DNA of 64,000 nt from positions 24,963,803-25,027,802 of the forward strand of contig CM028339.1 of NCBI GenBank assembly GCA_016647705.1. The letters are read 5' to 3'. How positions within the stretch are numbered: position 1 is the stretch's first letter; each line of letters begins with the position of its first letter. Positions 1 through 11,262 of the stretch are shown here, one piece after another. The stretch comes from Eucommia ulmoides. Taxonomy: Eukaryota; Streptophyta; Magnoliopsida; Garryales; Eucommiaceae. Position numbers and translations under genes: made by a program. The notes beneath the pieces are model-generated. The model saw nothing but the letters and a program-made list of their open reading frames with translations. It was not told the DNA's origin and did not search any database.

Positions 1-1780
1 CCCATAGATGCAATTTGAACACACAATACCCTAAAGTTCCGTAATATTCCCACTTTAGTCCAAATCAATAACTCAATTACGATTTTTATGACAAACAGTC
101 GACTACCATGCACCTAACTCTTTCTCAATAGACTTTAAGGGCATTTTTCAGGGGACTTTAAGGATGTCCAACTATGTACCTTATATTATATGTATATTTT
201 TATGTATTTGGAGAGAAAAACGATTGGGAAGAAAGAAGGAGCTTGGATTTGCTCATAAAGCCTCTTAAAAGTAGACCAGTGTGTGGCATATGATTGTTTT
301 TTTTATCCAAAATTGTAATTCACATTGAGGTTTTGGTCAAACTTCAAGGGTAGAAATTGTCAGAACCCCTATTAATAAACTAACAAGTAGCAATATGACA
401 TAAACGGTTAGTTACACGGTGTGCCGTAAAGTTTTGTAATGTTGTCAATTTGGTGCAACACTTAATTTGTTTTTATCTAGTCTCCAAAATTTAATTTTTT
501 TTCCAATTTGGTGACTGTGGCTAGAATCAAACCTATATAAATCACATTAACGAACAAATTGGAATGGTTACGAAAAATAAAAAATTAATTAAATTAATAA
601 TGATTTGCATTATTTTTTTGGGATTTAGGTGCATGGGAGCACCACAAATATTATGTACGTGCCCTAACCCTCCCTTACACTTGGTTGTTCTTCGAAAACT
701 CTTACCTTTAGTAAAAAAGTACGACTGCGTTAAAAACTCTCTTCACATTACATATTTTATGTCCTTTGAATATATTTCCATATTAGAAACTTGTAATTTT
801 AAAATAAATCGAGAAAAAGAAGATTAATTATTAGTATAAATATGTTTATTTGAAAGTAAATAAATCATACCATTGCATTCAATCGAAACAATTCCTAAAA
901 AGTTACAAAAAAAAATATAATTGAAGGTAACAATGTTGTATGTCGCATGCAAAAAGCAGCAGGTGCAATTTTTGCCAGGAAAAAATGGCATGCGAAAACC
1001 GTTTTTCTAAAGTGGTCTAGACATTAAAATACAAAAGATGACAACAATTCATCTTCTTCTTTTTTGGTCATATAAATATATAATGATGAACCCAAGTCTT
1101 TTGCTGGAATTTTCCCCTCGTATAGGAGGAAAAAATCATAGTTCCCCCCTATTGCACTTGAGAAACTTAATTCCCCAACTGCCAGACTTGCACATGTCAC
1201 TATTACAAAAAACGTTTTCACTCTTGAAACGTTATTCGACTTTTGTTTTCAATTTATGCCATTTGTAGTTAACCGATTTGGGATAGAGTTTTATGGAGTA
1301 TAGACTTTATTTTGAGTATCGTTTTTAGTGAAGGATGAGCAGTTTTTAAGAAGAAAAATTATTCGCTTGCCAATTAAAAATTTGTCTTGATTTTTGTTCT
1401 CGTAATCATGTCTGTTTTTGTCATTTTTTTATAATTTTTTTAATGTATTAGTCAATTATTTTCGAAAAAAATAAATAAATAAATTTTTGTTTTATCTAAA
1501 AAAAAACAAGGTGTTTTAAGAGTTTGTTATTTAGCAAATTTATTTGAATTATGAAAAAACTAATTTTCATTCTTGACATTACATTTTTTAAAATGTATAA
1601 ATTTTAATGGATTTAGTAGAAGACAATAAATTCATTCCAATAACAAATTTTAGTAAAAACGAACATTAAAATTTAAAGGGTTAACAATACAAGTAATAGA
1701 AAAAAAAAACATAAGAAAAAAAATATATATGTAGCAAAATATCTGACTTGTCATTTCGATCATTAAATTATTTTATCAAA
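1..1780. other. A+T-rich intergenic DNA, no gene seen
   Basis: Both strands carry only short frames without recognisable protein similarity, broken up by runs of A and T. The frames at 564-827 and 1024-1268 are low-complexity and lack splice-flanked continuations. I see no terminal inverted repeats or long direct repeats. Confidence 0.6.
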
Positions 1781-3000
1781 CCATTCACAATGAATAGTTT
1801 CGTCTTAATAATCAAAAAATGTTTGGACATCTGTGTATTTCCAATCAATAAAATAATTTGCCATCTGCTCAATTCCAATAAAAGCTTGACATTTTTTATC
1901 TGGTGAATTTTTATTTTTTTTCAAACAAATTCGCTTACCCATTTGTCAAACTTATCATTTCAGCACGTCATCAAATTTTCTCGTTGTTATCCTATTCATT
2001 GCTTAAAATTTGAACAAAGTATAATTTTAGAATATTAAGGTGGTGCAAGTAGCATTGTACCTCATACACGTTTATCTTTGCCATTAAGGTTTGGCAGTGT
2101 AAATTTTTTGCCTCTTCACTATCTTTAACCTAAGGAATGCAGTTGTACATATCATGATAAAAACAATTGGCCCATTGGACATTGTCAACAAAAGAATTAC
2201 CATGAAATTTGGAAGTTTATTTCTCCGTCATATAATTGAGCCATGTGCTAGAGTCATCAAGTTTCCTTGGAACACAATATTTTGAGGAAATAAAATCCAA
2301 CAAACCCTGTACACAATTAAGGGCACACATCTGCGAACTCTCCCTAGCACAATTAATCTTCATGGGTTCCTTATCCTTACCTTTATCCTCGCGCTAGTTA
2401 TTTTTTAATTACCGGCTTAACATTTCCATTGGTATTTGGAATGACGTAAGTTAGGCGAAATGATAGGAATGCCATTGATGGGTTTATTTAAGTTACAACT
2501 AGTACTAGCTTTGTAATATTTAAGTACAATGAAAATAAATATTAATAAAAAGTGTAATGTAGTAATAAAAAATATTACATATTACTTTTCATAGAATATT
2601 TCAATATCTGATTGACATTCAAGGCCAATTAAATATAATATCTATGTAAGTAGTTCATTCAACAAACCTTAGGAGACAGGCTCATGAATTTTCTCTTGCT
2701 GCTCAGGTGTTTGAAATTAAAGTAATAATCAGTTGTTATCTTGGCAGTCACGATAAAAAGACATTTGAAGACCATGTGGTATAATTGTTGCATTCTTCTT
2801 ATTAATTGAGGAACAACTCAAATATTGTGTTATCTACATCCACAGCTTCATTGACATGATATGCAAATTTCTCCCTCAACCTTACAACTCAATAATAAGA
2901 GTAATGCACATTTGGATTTAAAGCATTAGACAACACATCATCCAAATGCTAGTGATCACCCATTGAACAAAACAAATCCATGATTGTGTATATTTTTGTG
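1780..3000 (-). pseudogene. degenerate unidentified coding remnant
   Basis: Read on the minus strand, several adjoining stretches have protein-like composition interrupted by stops. One (about 2420-2050) includes KINCARESSQMCALN, KLDDSSTWLNYMTEK and EEAKNLHCQTLMAKINVYE. An upstream part (about 2990-2790) reads MDLFCSMGDH, stop, HLDDVLSNALNP, then RLREKFAYHVNEAVDVD. A downstream part near 1830 reads ANYFIDWKYTDVQTFFDY. The pattern (clustered W, C, H and charged residues, single stops, same strand) suggests a decayed gene, possibly of transposon origin, but I do not recognise the family. Being next to the MULE it could belong to an older element. Confidence 0.35.
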
Positions 3001-3640
3001 AAACTTATTGGTAAGTCGCGACTTGTTTTTACATGACGTATGTAAAATAAAATATACATATTAACATTTGCAAAACGAAATTCCTAGAATTATTACTTTA
3101 ACAAGATTCCTGAAATATCACTTCAAAGAAGCTTCCTAACATTATTACTTCTATCTCAACAACCATCCTTAATAGTTTTGACAAGACTCAAACATTATTA
3201 CTTCTCACAAGATTCCCAACATTACTACTTCAAAAAAAAAAAATAGATTTTTCTTCTAAAAGTCCATTTTTAAGTTGAACAATTTTTGTGGTCCTACCAA
3301 AACCCCTTTCATGTGAAAACTCTCATTTTAAGCGTTTTGACTTGAAAAGTCTTAAGCTGACTTGGCAAGTGAGTTTTGTTTTCATTTTTACCCTTACTAT
3401 ATATTTCATATATATATAAGAGAGTTCTGAAGCAACGTCAGTTCAGTATGGCTCATGTATATATAGAACAACTGACTTGAGCGCAACGTCAGAAATAGCT
3501 CGATGCCAGCTATGAGAACAATTTTCGCGCCTCTTCTGTGATTTTCGAAGTTGAAAATCCCATTTTTGCCCTTCATATGTATATAATTGGAGGTTTTGAG
3601 TTGGCAGAATTATATTCTATCATTGGCTAGGTAATGTTTG
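3001..3640. other. A+T-rich spacer before the MULE
   Basis: No gene seen. Short imperfect repeats of the type 'acattattacttct' occur at 3090-3230, a run of A at 3230-3242, and a 'cgcaacgtcag'-type word twice near 3435 and 3483. The outer terminus of the Mutator-like element probably lies here or just downstream, but no convincing terminal inverted repeat with the 29.3-29.8 kb side was found by eye. Confidence 0.4.
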
Positions 3641-3959
3641 AGCTATTTCGATCCAATTTACCGCTGCGACTTCGGGTTCTACAAGCGAATGATCCTTTTG
3701 TTTCGATTTCTATTTCTCCGCTCCACATTATTCGTTTCTGTGGTTCGAAATCGTAATTAATGGATCTGGTTCGAAATCCCGTTCCACATTTTGGGGATTC
3801 AGATTGTAGCAACTCGTGTTTGAGGTAATATTCGATAATCGATTTGAACTGCATTTTGTGGATTCCTGATTTGAGGTGATATTCGATAATTGACTGTGTT
3901 TTGTGTTTTTCGTTGTTGCATATCGTGTGGTATAATGTGTTGTAGGGCAGAATGTGTTC

Positions 3960-4510
3960 TTCCCCCAAGTTTTCTGTGTGTTAAATATGTTTCAGTAGAT
4001 ATCCTCTGAATATAACTTAATATTTCATTCCCCAAGTTTTTGTGCTGAATGTGTTTCAGTGGATATCCTCTGAATGTAATATTATGTTTTTATTTTATGA
4101 ATTTGCAGTTTTATTTTTAACAGTGGGAGGTTGGATAACGTACATAATGTGTTGTACGGTTGAATGTGTTCTTTCCCCAAGTTTCTGTGTGCTGAATCTG
4201 TTTCAGTGGATATCCTCTTAATGTAATATTATGTTTCATTCCCCAAGTTTCTGTGTGCTGAATGTGTTTCAGTTGATATCCAATTAATGTAATTTTTATG
4301 TTTTTATTTTAGGAATTTACAGTTTTGTTTTTTACAATGGGAGGTTGGATAACGTACATAATGTGTTGTAAGGATGAATGTGTTTTCCGCTCAAGTTTAT
4401 GTGTGGTGAATATGTTTCAGTGGATATCCTCTGAATGTAATATTATGTTTTTATTTTATGAACTTGCAGTTTTGTTTCCATATAATGGGAGGGTTAATCA
4501 TGGTGTGTAC
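3960..4510 (+). repeat. tandem repeats at the 5' end of the MULE transposase gene
   Basis: A unit of roughly 140-150 bp is repeated imperfectly. It contains 'ttttattttatgaatttgcag' (a splice-acceptor-like word), then 'gggaggttggataacgtac', 'ccccaagtttctgtgtgctg' and 'gtttcagtggatatcctctg'. Copies of the last word lie near 3990, 4050, 4205, 4265 and 4412. The 'gggaggttggataac' word occurs at about 4125 and 4338 and, altered, at 4486. The third copy runs into the transposase reading frame. The repeats would give several alternative acceptor-plus-start arrangements for the same gene. Confidence 0.7.
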
Positions 4511-5159
4511 GTTTAGTGAGAAAACGTGTTTGATGAAACTTGATGATGAAAGATATACATATGATGTGTTAGTCGATAAGTTGATTGAGCGATGGAATGT
4601 GTTGCAACATAACTTATTGCTCATATCATATTCAATTGTGGGACAATCAAACTGTATTTTGAATGATCAAAAAGACTTTTCAGCTTTATTAGAGTTAGTG
4701 AAGTTGTTAAATTTGGGATACTTGAATGTTGTTATGAAAGAGATTGTCGATGAGCTAGTGTTGGGAAATTCTCAAAGTTGTTGTAGCGGATTATCAATTG
4801 AGAGATGTCACACACCCCCACATGATGAAGTGATACATTTTCTTGGGTCTTATTGTGTCAACCATGCGACAAATCACCATTCTAAGTCATGGTCCACCCT
4901 TATTAGAGAGGTGGGTCAACATTTTGATGGGGGAGCAAATGAATTTCATAGTGATCTAGTCAAATATTCAATTGAGGTTGGGTTTCATTTCGATTATTTG
5001 GAGAACGACAGTGCTCGAGTCACTGTTGCATGCTGTCGTAGGGATTCTACTTCCTGTAAGTGGAATATCCATGCTAGAGCTGACATTGTTACTAGGATTT
5101 TTGTAATTAGAAAGTTGGATAACGTACATACTTGCATCATTTCGGTCTTGAAAAAATAA
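4458..5159 (+). pseudogene. MULE transposase, N-terminal part
   Basis: Open frame of 233 codons covering the N-terminal regions of a plant MURA-type transposase. Residues about 26-95 (LDDERYTYDVLVDKLIERW ... LLNLGYLNVVMKE) match the N-terminal module found ahead of many plant MULE transposases. Residues about 160-225 (FHSDLVKYSIEVGFHFDYLE, then CKWNIHARADI and RKLDNVHTC) match the MuDR zinc-finger-like DNA-binding domain with its conserved C, W and HTC residues. The frame ends at a stop after ISVLKK and coding continues in another frame at about 5163, so a frameshift separates this part from the catalytic domain. The true start is uncertain because the leader is tandemly duplicated. Confidence 0.8.
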
Positions 5160-5580
5160 ACGGATAAGTTCTGATGTCATTGCAAGTGCGTTGATAGTTG
5201 AGATTTGTGGAAATCCACTAAAAAGTCCTGTTGATGTTGTTTCTGATTTCAAGAACATGTATGGATTAGAGATAACATACAATCATGCATGGCTAGGGGT
5301 AGAGAAAGCTCGAAATGTATTATATGTTGATTATATGGCATCATACGACTTATTGAGGTTGTATATTAGTGTTTGTCAGTCGACAAATCCGGCCACCTTT
5401 GTTTAGAGTATGACCAGGAGCTTGGTAATTTTAAGAGAATTTTTGTGTCTTTTAAGGCGTGCATTAAAGGCGTCAAATTTTGTCGGTCTATGTTGTTTAT
5501 GGATGGAACATTCCTCAAGAGTCGGTATAAGGGAACGTTGCTTGTTGCGTCTGCGAAGGACGGGAACGAAGGTTATATAA
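5160..5580 (+). pseudogene. MULE transposase, central part with first catalytic Asp
   Basis: Two adjoining frames continue the transposase. The first (about 5163-5370) reads SSDVIASALIVEICGNPLKS, then DVVSDFKNMYGLEI and AWLGVEKARNVLY, the linker typical of MULE transposases. After a frame change near 5375 the second frame reads FKRIFVSFKACIKGVKFC, then LFMDGTFLKSRYKGTLL and ASAKDGNEG, which is the start of the MULE catalytic domain. The Asp in MDGTF (codon 5502-5504) is the first residue of the DDE triad and is retained. The frame runs into a likely intron of about 100 bp (about 5573-5678, T-rich, ending in TTTAG) before the next coding block. Confidence 0.8.
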
Positions 5581-5678
5581 TGTTTTATTTTTTCTGTTGC
5601 AGCTCTTTTTTTTTTTTTTTTTTTAAGTTGTTTTATTGTGTTTTTAAGTGGAATGTTTTCTAATTTTTACATGTTTAG

Positions 5679-6142
5679 GAATGTTTCCATTGGCTTTTGC
5701 TATTGTCAATGCGGAGAACGACGACAACTGAATGTGGTTTGCAGAACAATTGTTGACTATTATCTCTAATGAGCGGCGCATTACTTTCATTTTTTATCAA
5801 CAACCAGGTTTGATTCAAGCTGTACGTATTGTCTTTTCGAACTCCCCCCCATGCATTTTGTTTACATCATTTGAAGTGTAACCTAAAAGATAACGAAGTG
5901 GGAGGGATAATGTATTGAAGAAAAAACAATCTGCTTCATAGACTTGATCAGTGTGCGTTTGCACCAACTGTTGATGGGTTTGCCATTCATAGATATAGAC
6001 TTATTGTTGAAGGCGGGCCAAGGGTTATTTCATTCTTGAATGAGTTACCTCCTGAGAATTGGGTTAATGTATTTTTTGTTGGACAACGATATGACTAGAT
6101 GTATTCAAATCTTGCCAAATCGTTTAACACTTGGATTGTTAA
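5679..6142 (+). pseudogene. MULE transposase, catalytic-domain part with lost active-site residues
   Basis: Coding resumes as MFPLAFAIVNAENDDN, followed by a stop where Trp is expected. The second catalytic Asp, normally in an SDRH-type motif, reads IFYQQPG, with Tyr at codon 5795-5797. Degenerate pieces (PTVDGF-like and GGPRVISFLNELPPENW) follow in shifting frames. The last block reads SNLAKSFNTW, where the usual catalytic Glu of the ESFN motif is Lys (6117-6119). So two of the three DDE residues are replaced and several frameshifts are present. The block is cut at 6142 by insertion of the gypsy element, and the frame continues exactly at 18669. Confidence 0.75.
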
Positions 6143-6318
6143 TGTAAGACCCCGATTTTTGACAAACATATAATTTTAGTAATGTTTTAAAATATTTAGG
6201 ATATAATAGGGGGTAGATCGTGTCAATTATTATATGTTTTAAAATTCAAGGGTCAAATTATAATTCTAAATACATTAAAAACTTCAGGGGTTAATTTGTA
6301 ATTTTATATAACAATAAA

Positions 6319-6363
<45 letters not shown>

Positions 6364-8329
6364 TACATATGTACAGATTTATACATACAGGAGAAGAATC
6401 GAGAAGGCACGAGAGAAAGAAAGAGAGAGAAGAAAAGGGGCCAGCGGTGGGTTACCGTTCGGTAGTGAGAAAACCAAAGAGCGAGAGAGAAGGCAGTTGG
6501 TCTAGTGAGTGAGTGTGTGTGTGTGTGTGTGTGTGTGTTCTATTTCGATTGTTCGTCGTGCGTGTGTGTTCCGTGTTTTCTATTCGTGCAAATGACAGTG
6601 TGTGTGTGCTCCGGTCGTAGGTGTGGACGTCCGGTGGAGTTGGGTAAGCCGATGGTGTCTGTGTGGGGGGGGGGGGTGCTCTGTTATTGTTTGTGTTTCT
6701 GTCTCTCCAGTGGGTGTGTTGGCGTCTCGTCGTTGGTTGGCCAAAAAGGAAACAAAAATAGAAATTGAAAAGAGAGAGAGAGGTCTGCCGGTGGGTTCTG
6801 TCGCCGATCATGTGGAGTTCATCGACGGTGGTGGTGATGTTGGTATGTATGCGTGTTTGTGGCTCGTCGTCAGTGTGCAGCTGTTGTGTATTGGGTGTGC
6901 TGTATGTGCTGCATGTATGTGTGTGTGTGTCGTCGTTCAGCTGGGCCCGACAAGGGTTGGTTGTATGGGTATGTGTGTGTGTTGTTCCTGTTGTGTGTTC
7001 TGTGTATGTGTGTATGTGTTCAATTATTGAGGTGAGCATGTGGGGGTGTTCTGTGTAGGTTGTGTATGCATGACGTTCGTGGGTATTGGTGGTCAGAGTT
7101 AGCAAAGAGAGAGAGAAATATGGGTAGAGCTTCAAAATAGAGTAGAGAGAAAAAGCAGCATGTTCGCCTAGGCGGAAAGACGTTCGCCTAGGCGGAAAAG
7201 AGGTAGTATGCAATCATAGAAAGAAGGAGGAGCATTCGCCTAGGCGAAGGATCTACGGCCTAGGCAGAAGAGCGTCAGTAGGTGAACCGGAGAAGGAAAG
7301 GAGGGTGTTCACCACGGCGGTGGGTTTTGCACCGAGGCGGTGGGAGCAAAAACGTCAATTAAGGAATTTTAAAAGGAAATCGACAACCGTTTCGGAACGA
7401 GTAACGTTTCTCATTGAATTTTATGATTTGTTAAATTAAATTACTAGCACTAAATGGTCGAAATAGCGATAATAAATATCAAGACCATTAACATGAATAA
7501 ATTTTATATAGTAAAACTTTAACGGAACAATACGAGTTATATAGTAATATTTCGAATTAAAGGCGGGGAATAGAAAATTATGGAAAATTGGGGCCTACAT
7601 GGTGCGGATATGGTATTTTTACATAAAATATTAATTTAGGCCTTGTCATGAATAAGTTCGCAGGCACCGGAGGATCGGTAGCGTATAGATGTTTTCGGAG
7701 CAGATTACCAGGTGAGTGTACTGTCTTCTTGCCAAATTTATTTTTAAAAATATTATGAAAAATATGTTTACTTAAAACTGGATGATTTGATAACTTATAT
7801 AGATCAAGTGGGTTTTGGGTGAGTGTCGAGATATGGATTTCGTTGGATTTTCGTTCTTTTATTTAGAAGGTGGAAAAATGATTTTTGTTGAAATCGGTGG
7901 GTTTTTAAAAGAAATAGAAAAACATGATTTTTGAATTAAAACGGTTTTGGAAATAGAGGCTGATGATATTGATTTGACGATGTTGTTGATTGGACTATGC
8001 CATAGTTTATGTCTTGTCCGGAGGGTGGTCCGGTAGATGGTAATTGATATTATGTCCTGTCCGGAGGGTGGTTCGGCAGGTGCTAATTTATATTATGTCT
8101 TGTTGATAGGTGTGAAAAACCTATCTATTTCCAATCTAAATTTGTTAGTTTTCAAATATGTTTATACAGTATTTTATTATGTTTTAATTAGTTTTTATGC
8201 TTTTTGTATAAATCAGGTGTGTGGGGCAAAAAGATAGGAAACTGGAGCGAAAATGATGAGATCGAACCAAACCGGTTCGAAGTTACGGTGGATAAACAAG
8301 CTCGGAGGCTAAAAGATGAAACAGGCCCA

Positions 8330-8612
8330 CCGCTTAGGCGTCCAGACCACCGCCTAAGCGGTGAAGTGTTGAGAAGAGCAAAATGTTATTGACGGACGAT
8401 CGCCTAGGCGAAATTTCCATCGCATAGGCAAAAATCCAGCAGAAGACGTAGAAGGGCTACTGACAGTCGCTCGCCTAGGCGAAGTTTTCTTCGCCTAGGC
8501 AGAAATCCAACAGAATGTTCTCCCAATCCACTGCCTACTTCACCGCCTAGGCGATCAGACTGAACCGACCTGACTCCACCTAGGCGCAATTTCTACCGCC
8601 TAGGCGGATTTG
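8330..8612. repeat. cluster of CGCCTAGGCG-type palindromes
   Basis: About ten exact or near copies of the 10-bp palindrome CGCCTAGGCG, often extended to TTCGCCTAGGCGAA or CCGCCTAGGCGG, occur within 280 bp. The same word appears at 7160-7260 in the host LTR and near 17390 in the 3' LTR. Confidence 0.8.
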
Positions 8613-9128
8613 CCCTGCACAGTCTTAAGAAATTTTTAGATATTTTTAGGATATTTTTGCTATAAATATCCCCTCTCCTCCACCTTGGCCGGTAACACTC
8701 TTTCCCCCATGGATTTTTTAGCCCCTTAGGCTATATCTAAGGGTATATTTAGGAGTTTTAGGTGTGGAGCTCACATCCCAAAGTGGAGAAGACGACGAAT
8801 CGATCAGAGAGCGTTCTTAGTAGTTTATCTTCGGACGAGGCTAAGTTCTTCGATTGTTTTTTCTTATTTCTTTATCTTAGGAGCATGTGAGCATATTTAA
8901 CCCGTTATTTCATTGTATATGCAGCTATAGCCATGAGTTAAATATGGATTGTAGTAGGGATTAACAATAAATTTATAAATACGTTGTTTGGATGATTTCG
9001 GTGTTTCGTTTGTGATTGTTCTTCGTAGTTTGATTGTATTTATTATATTGTTTGTTTATTATGCTTGGATGGATAAATGGAGAATACAGGGTTTTGACAA
9101 ACCCCGGATTCGGATTAAGGTAAACAAA

Positions 9129-9500
9129 TGCCACGATTCTATAACCCGGTTGGGGTTTGAATCGTGGACAATCAATGACGTTGGGCAAGACACACGCAAC
9201 CTAGGGTCGTTAAGACATTGAGGGGGACCTTTTCATTGACTCAAATTTGCGTTATATCCCTCGTCTTACGCTCGAAAGAGGTGGCGAGGGAATTTTAGAA
9301 TGGAGATTGTCGATAGGGTAAATATAACGCGACAATCCCATAACCCAGGAGAGAGTTGGATTGTGTGAAATCAATGACGCTGGACGAGACTCACGTGACC
9401 TAGGGTCGTTAAGACGTTGAGGGGGACTTCTACGTTAACTCGAAGTCATGTATTCCCCCGTCTTACACTCGGGAGAAGTGGCGGTGGAGTTTACGTACCG
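9129..9500 (+). repeat. imperfect tandem duplication of about 200 bp
   Basis: Two copies share 'cctagggtcgttaagac', 'ttgagggggac' and 'tctataacccgg' / 'cccataaccca' contexts, each followed by a 'cccgtcttac'-type word and 'gtggcg'. The copies begin near 9129 and 9330. Confidence 0.7.
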
Positions 9501-9867
9501 AGATTGTCAAATAGATCAAACAACGTAAACGTAAGTAAATCGGAATCGAACACGTATTTGTAAACACGTTAATCCCTAGGCGATTCTTCACCCTAAAACA
9601 TATTAGCATATTAGTGTAGTTAATGTAGGTTATATTAGTATTAGTTTAATTAATTAAATACATTTGTTTTTCGCCTAGATAAACTTAGGTCACGACAAAT
9701 GCGGTATTCGATAGTAAGGACAACAATCCCTGTGGATACGATAACCCGATCTTAACGATCACACTATACTAAAACTTAGACCTTGTATACTTGCGAGTGA
9801 AAGTAGCGGCGTCTTTTCTGCACTACCACCTGTCCGGAGGGTGGTCCGGGGTGGGGTGGGACAATTT

Positions 9868-9880
9868 TGGTATCAAAGCC
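9868..9880 (+). promoter_or_regulatory. primer binding site of the gypsy element
   Basis: TGGTATCAAAGCC lies four bases after the end of the 5' LTR. It is the usual plant retrotransposon site complementary to the 3' end of initiator tRNA-Met, with one difference (AAAG for AGAG). Confidence 0.8.
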
Positions 9881-11149
9881 TAGGTTATAGGTTCTGTAGA
9901 CTTGCCAGTGGTTGTGTCAGTAGAAGACCATGAGATAGGAGGACGTGTCAGCCGTCTAGTCAGTGGAAGACATGAGATAGGATGTCTATAGGTGAGTTCG
10001 ATACGTGAATGTTAGTTATTTCATTACATTAGTTAGTGCATTGGCATCGTGCATGGTTGGTTGTCTTGTTGGCAAGTAGTGATGATGGTAGTGGTAATGG
10101 GTGGATCGCGATTGTGGGAGTACTAGTAATTGGGAATGTGAGATTATAAATGAGGAACAATCATATGCATATTACTTGAGGTTGAGACCTATCAGTAGCA
10201 CTTAATATGCTAGTTGTTAAAATATTCGATAGTATAGCATAACACATTTAAGTCCGATTATGAAAACAAAAAGAGAGTTTGTATTAGTTGAAAATAAGGA
10301 TGTAAGAAAATTGTGGCAATATTAGAAAATATTTGATTTGGTAGTACGTTCTAGGTTGATAGAAAGGCAGAGAAAAAGTTTGTGGAACTAGTAAATATAC
10401 CAAACGTAATAGAGAATGATGTATAGGACGTAGCCAAGAATTATGGGTTTGTGGTGATAGTAAGTGCGCATAAATATAGTCTGTTTGGTATGAGTAATAT
10501 AGAGTTGTCGGTAGATTGTTTCAAAAAGAAACAACTTTTCAAATTTGGTATGGATCAAAGTTTGTATTTTTGGGAAAGATGTAATCATTACTCCAATCAA
10601 TTTGATAATTGGCTCAGGAAATTAGAAAGGTGTTAAAGAAATAATATCAGAATACTTTACGTAGGTGCTAGGTACCCGTCAGAACAAGTTTAGGCGGTGA
10701 AAATTGTAGTAGCTAGGGAAAGGAATTGTCAGGGTATCAATAAGCATGAATAATAATCATAGTCATTGTAAAATAAGTTCCATAAGTTTAATGAATTGAA
10801 CGTTCGGCTCATTAAGTTGGCTAAATATAATCGTGTTGATAAAATGTGGGAAAATTGGGAATTCGAGTGAGTTAGTTTTAGGTGTAAGAAGTCTCTATAG
10901 GAGAAGTCGTGTGACGGCCCTGGGAAACCGGGTCATTATAATAAATTATACTGTTAACTCACGATTAACTTAGACCTGATGTTTCTCTTCATGAAGACCC
11001 AGTATTGTTGGTAACTCATCGGTTAGAATTGATGGTTTGTTTAATCAACTGCGAAGGATCAGGGTGTTAGATTTTTGAATAGGATATTACCAGCTAGAGG
11101 TCAGGGACTGTGACCTGGTAAAAATGGTGATCCGGTCGAGAGTAGAGAA
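9881..11149 (+). pseudogene. gag/protease region of the gypsy element, decayed
   Basis: This is where gag and protease are expected by position, but no frame of useful length or clear motif survives. A stretch near 10880-10960 ('aagaagtctctataggagaag ... ggaaaccgggtcattataa') resembles the 3' end of an unrelated LTR family seen at 40735-40779, so part of the region may be foreign. No function can be assigned. Confidence 0.3.
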
Positions 11150-11262
11150 GAGCATGTAGGATATCTCTAGATTATGTTGCTGATGCTGCGAGAAAAGCAA
11201 TTTTATGCCAAGTGTAGTAAATGTGAGTGTTGGTTGGATTGAGTGGTAAATTTGGGACATGT
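11150..11262 (+). pseudogene. reverse transcriptase fragment, left part
   Basis: The plus strand reads KQFYAKCSKCECWLD followed after a stop by LGHVV. This is the reverse transcriptase segment of Ty3/gypsy elements just before the 'DGI.VDP.KVEA' region. The frame is cut at 11262 by the minus-strand solo LTR and continues at 13992, across the CATGT target duplication. Confidence 0.75.

Larger units (their letters stand above)
8104..9828 (+). mobile_element. LTR-like insertion inside the 5' LTR
   Basis: About 1.7 kb here is absent from the 3' LTR. It begins TGATAGGTGTGAAAAACCTATC, a short inverted repeat typical of some plant LTR starts. Near its end it has 'ccctgtggatacgataaccc' and 'cacactatactaaaactta ... 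acttgcgag', wording common at the 3' end of Ty3/gypsy LTRs. That suggests a solo LTR or a truncated element. No clean TSD was found, and the 3' edge is taken where host LTR sequence resumes. It contains repeated CGCCTAGGCG-type palindromes (8335-8610) and an internal duplication (9129-9500). No protein domain seen. Confidence 0.5.
6143..9863 (+). repeat. 5' LTR of the gypsy element, interrupted by an insertion
   Basis: It matches 16208-18668 over 6143 to about 8100, then is interrupted by about 1.7 kb of foreign sequence and resumes near 9829 with 'cctgtccggagggtggtccg', ending TGGGACA at 9863. Compared with the 3' LTR it lacks about 420 bp before its end; the missing part is bounded by the repeated word GTCCGG, consistent with a deletion between short repeats. 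It contains a (TA)n run at 6319-6353, a (GT)-rich stretch at 6513-7020, and CGCCTAGGCG palindromes at 7160-7260. Confidence 0.85.

Noticed and set aside
6452-7213. Long overlapping frames on both strands, Thr/His-rich or Cys/Val-rich
   Set aside because: They come from (GT)n/(AC)n-rich LTR sequence and recur in the other LTR (16.7-17.4 kb) and solo LTR (13.0-13.5 kb). No protein domain.
8330-8612. Palindrome cluster considered as a CRISPR or operator array
   Set aside because: Irregular spacing and location in LTR DNA; no phage or bacterial context.
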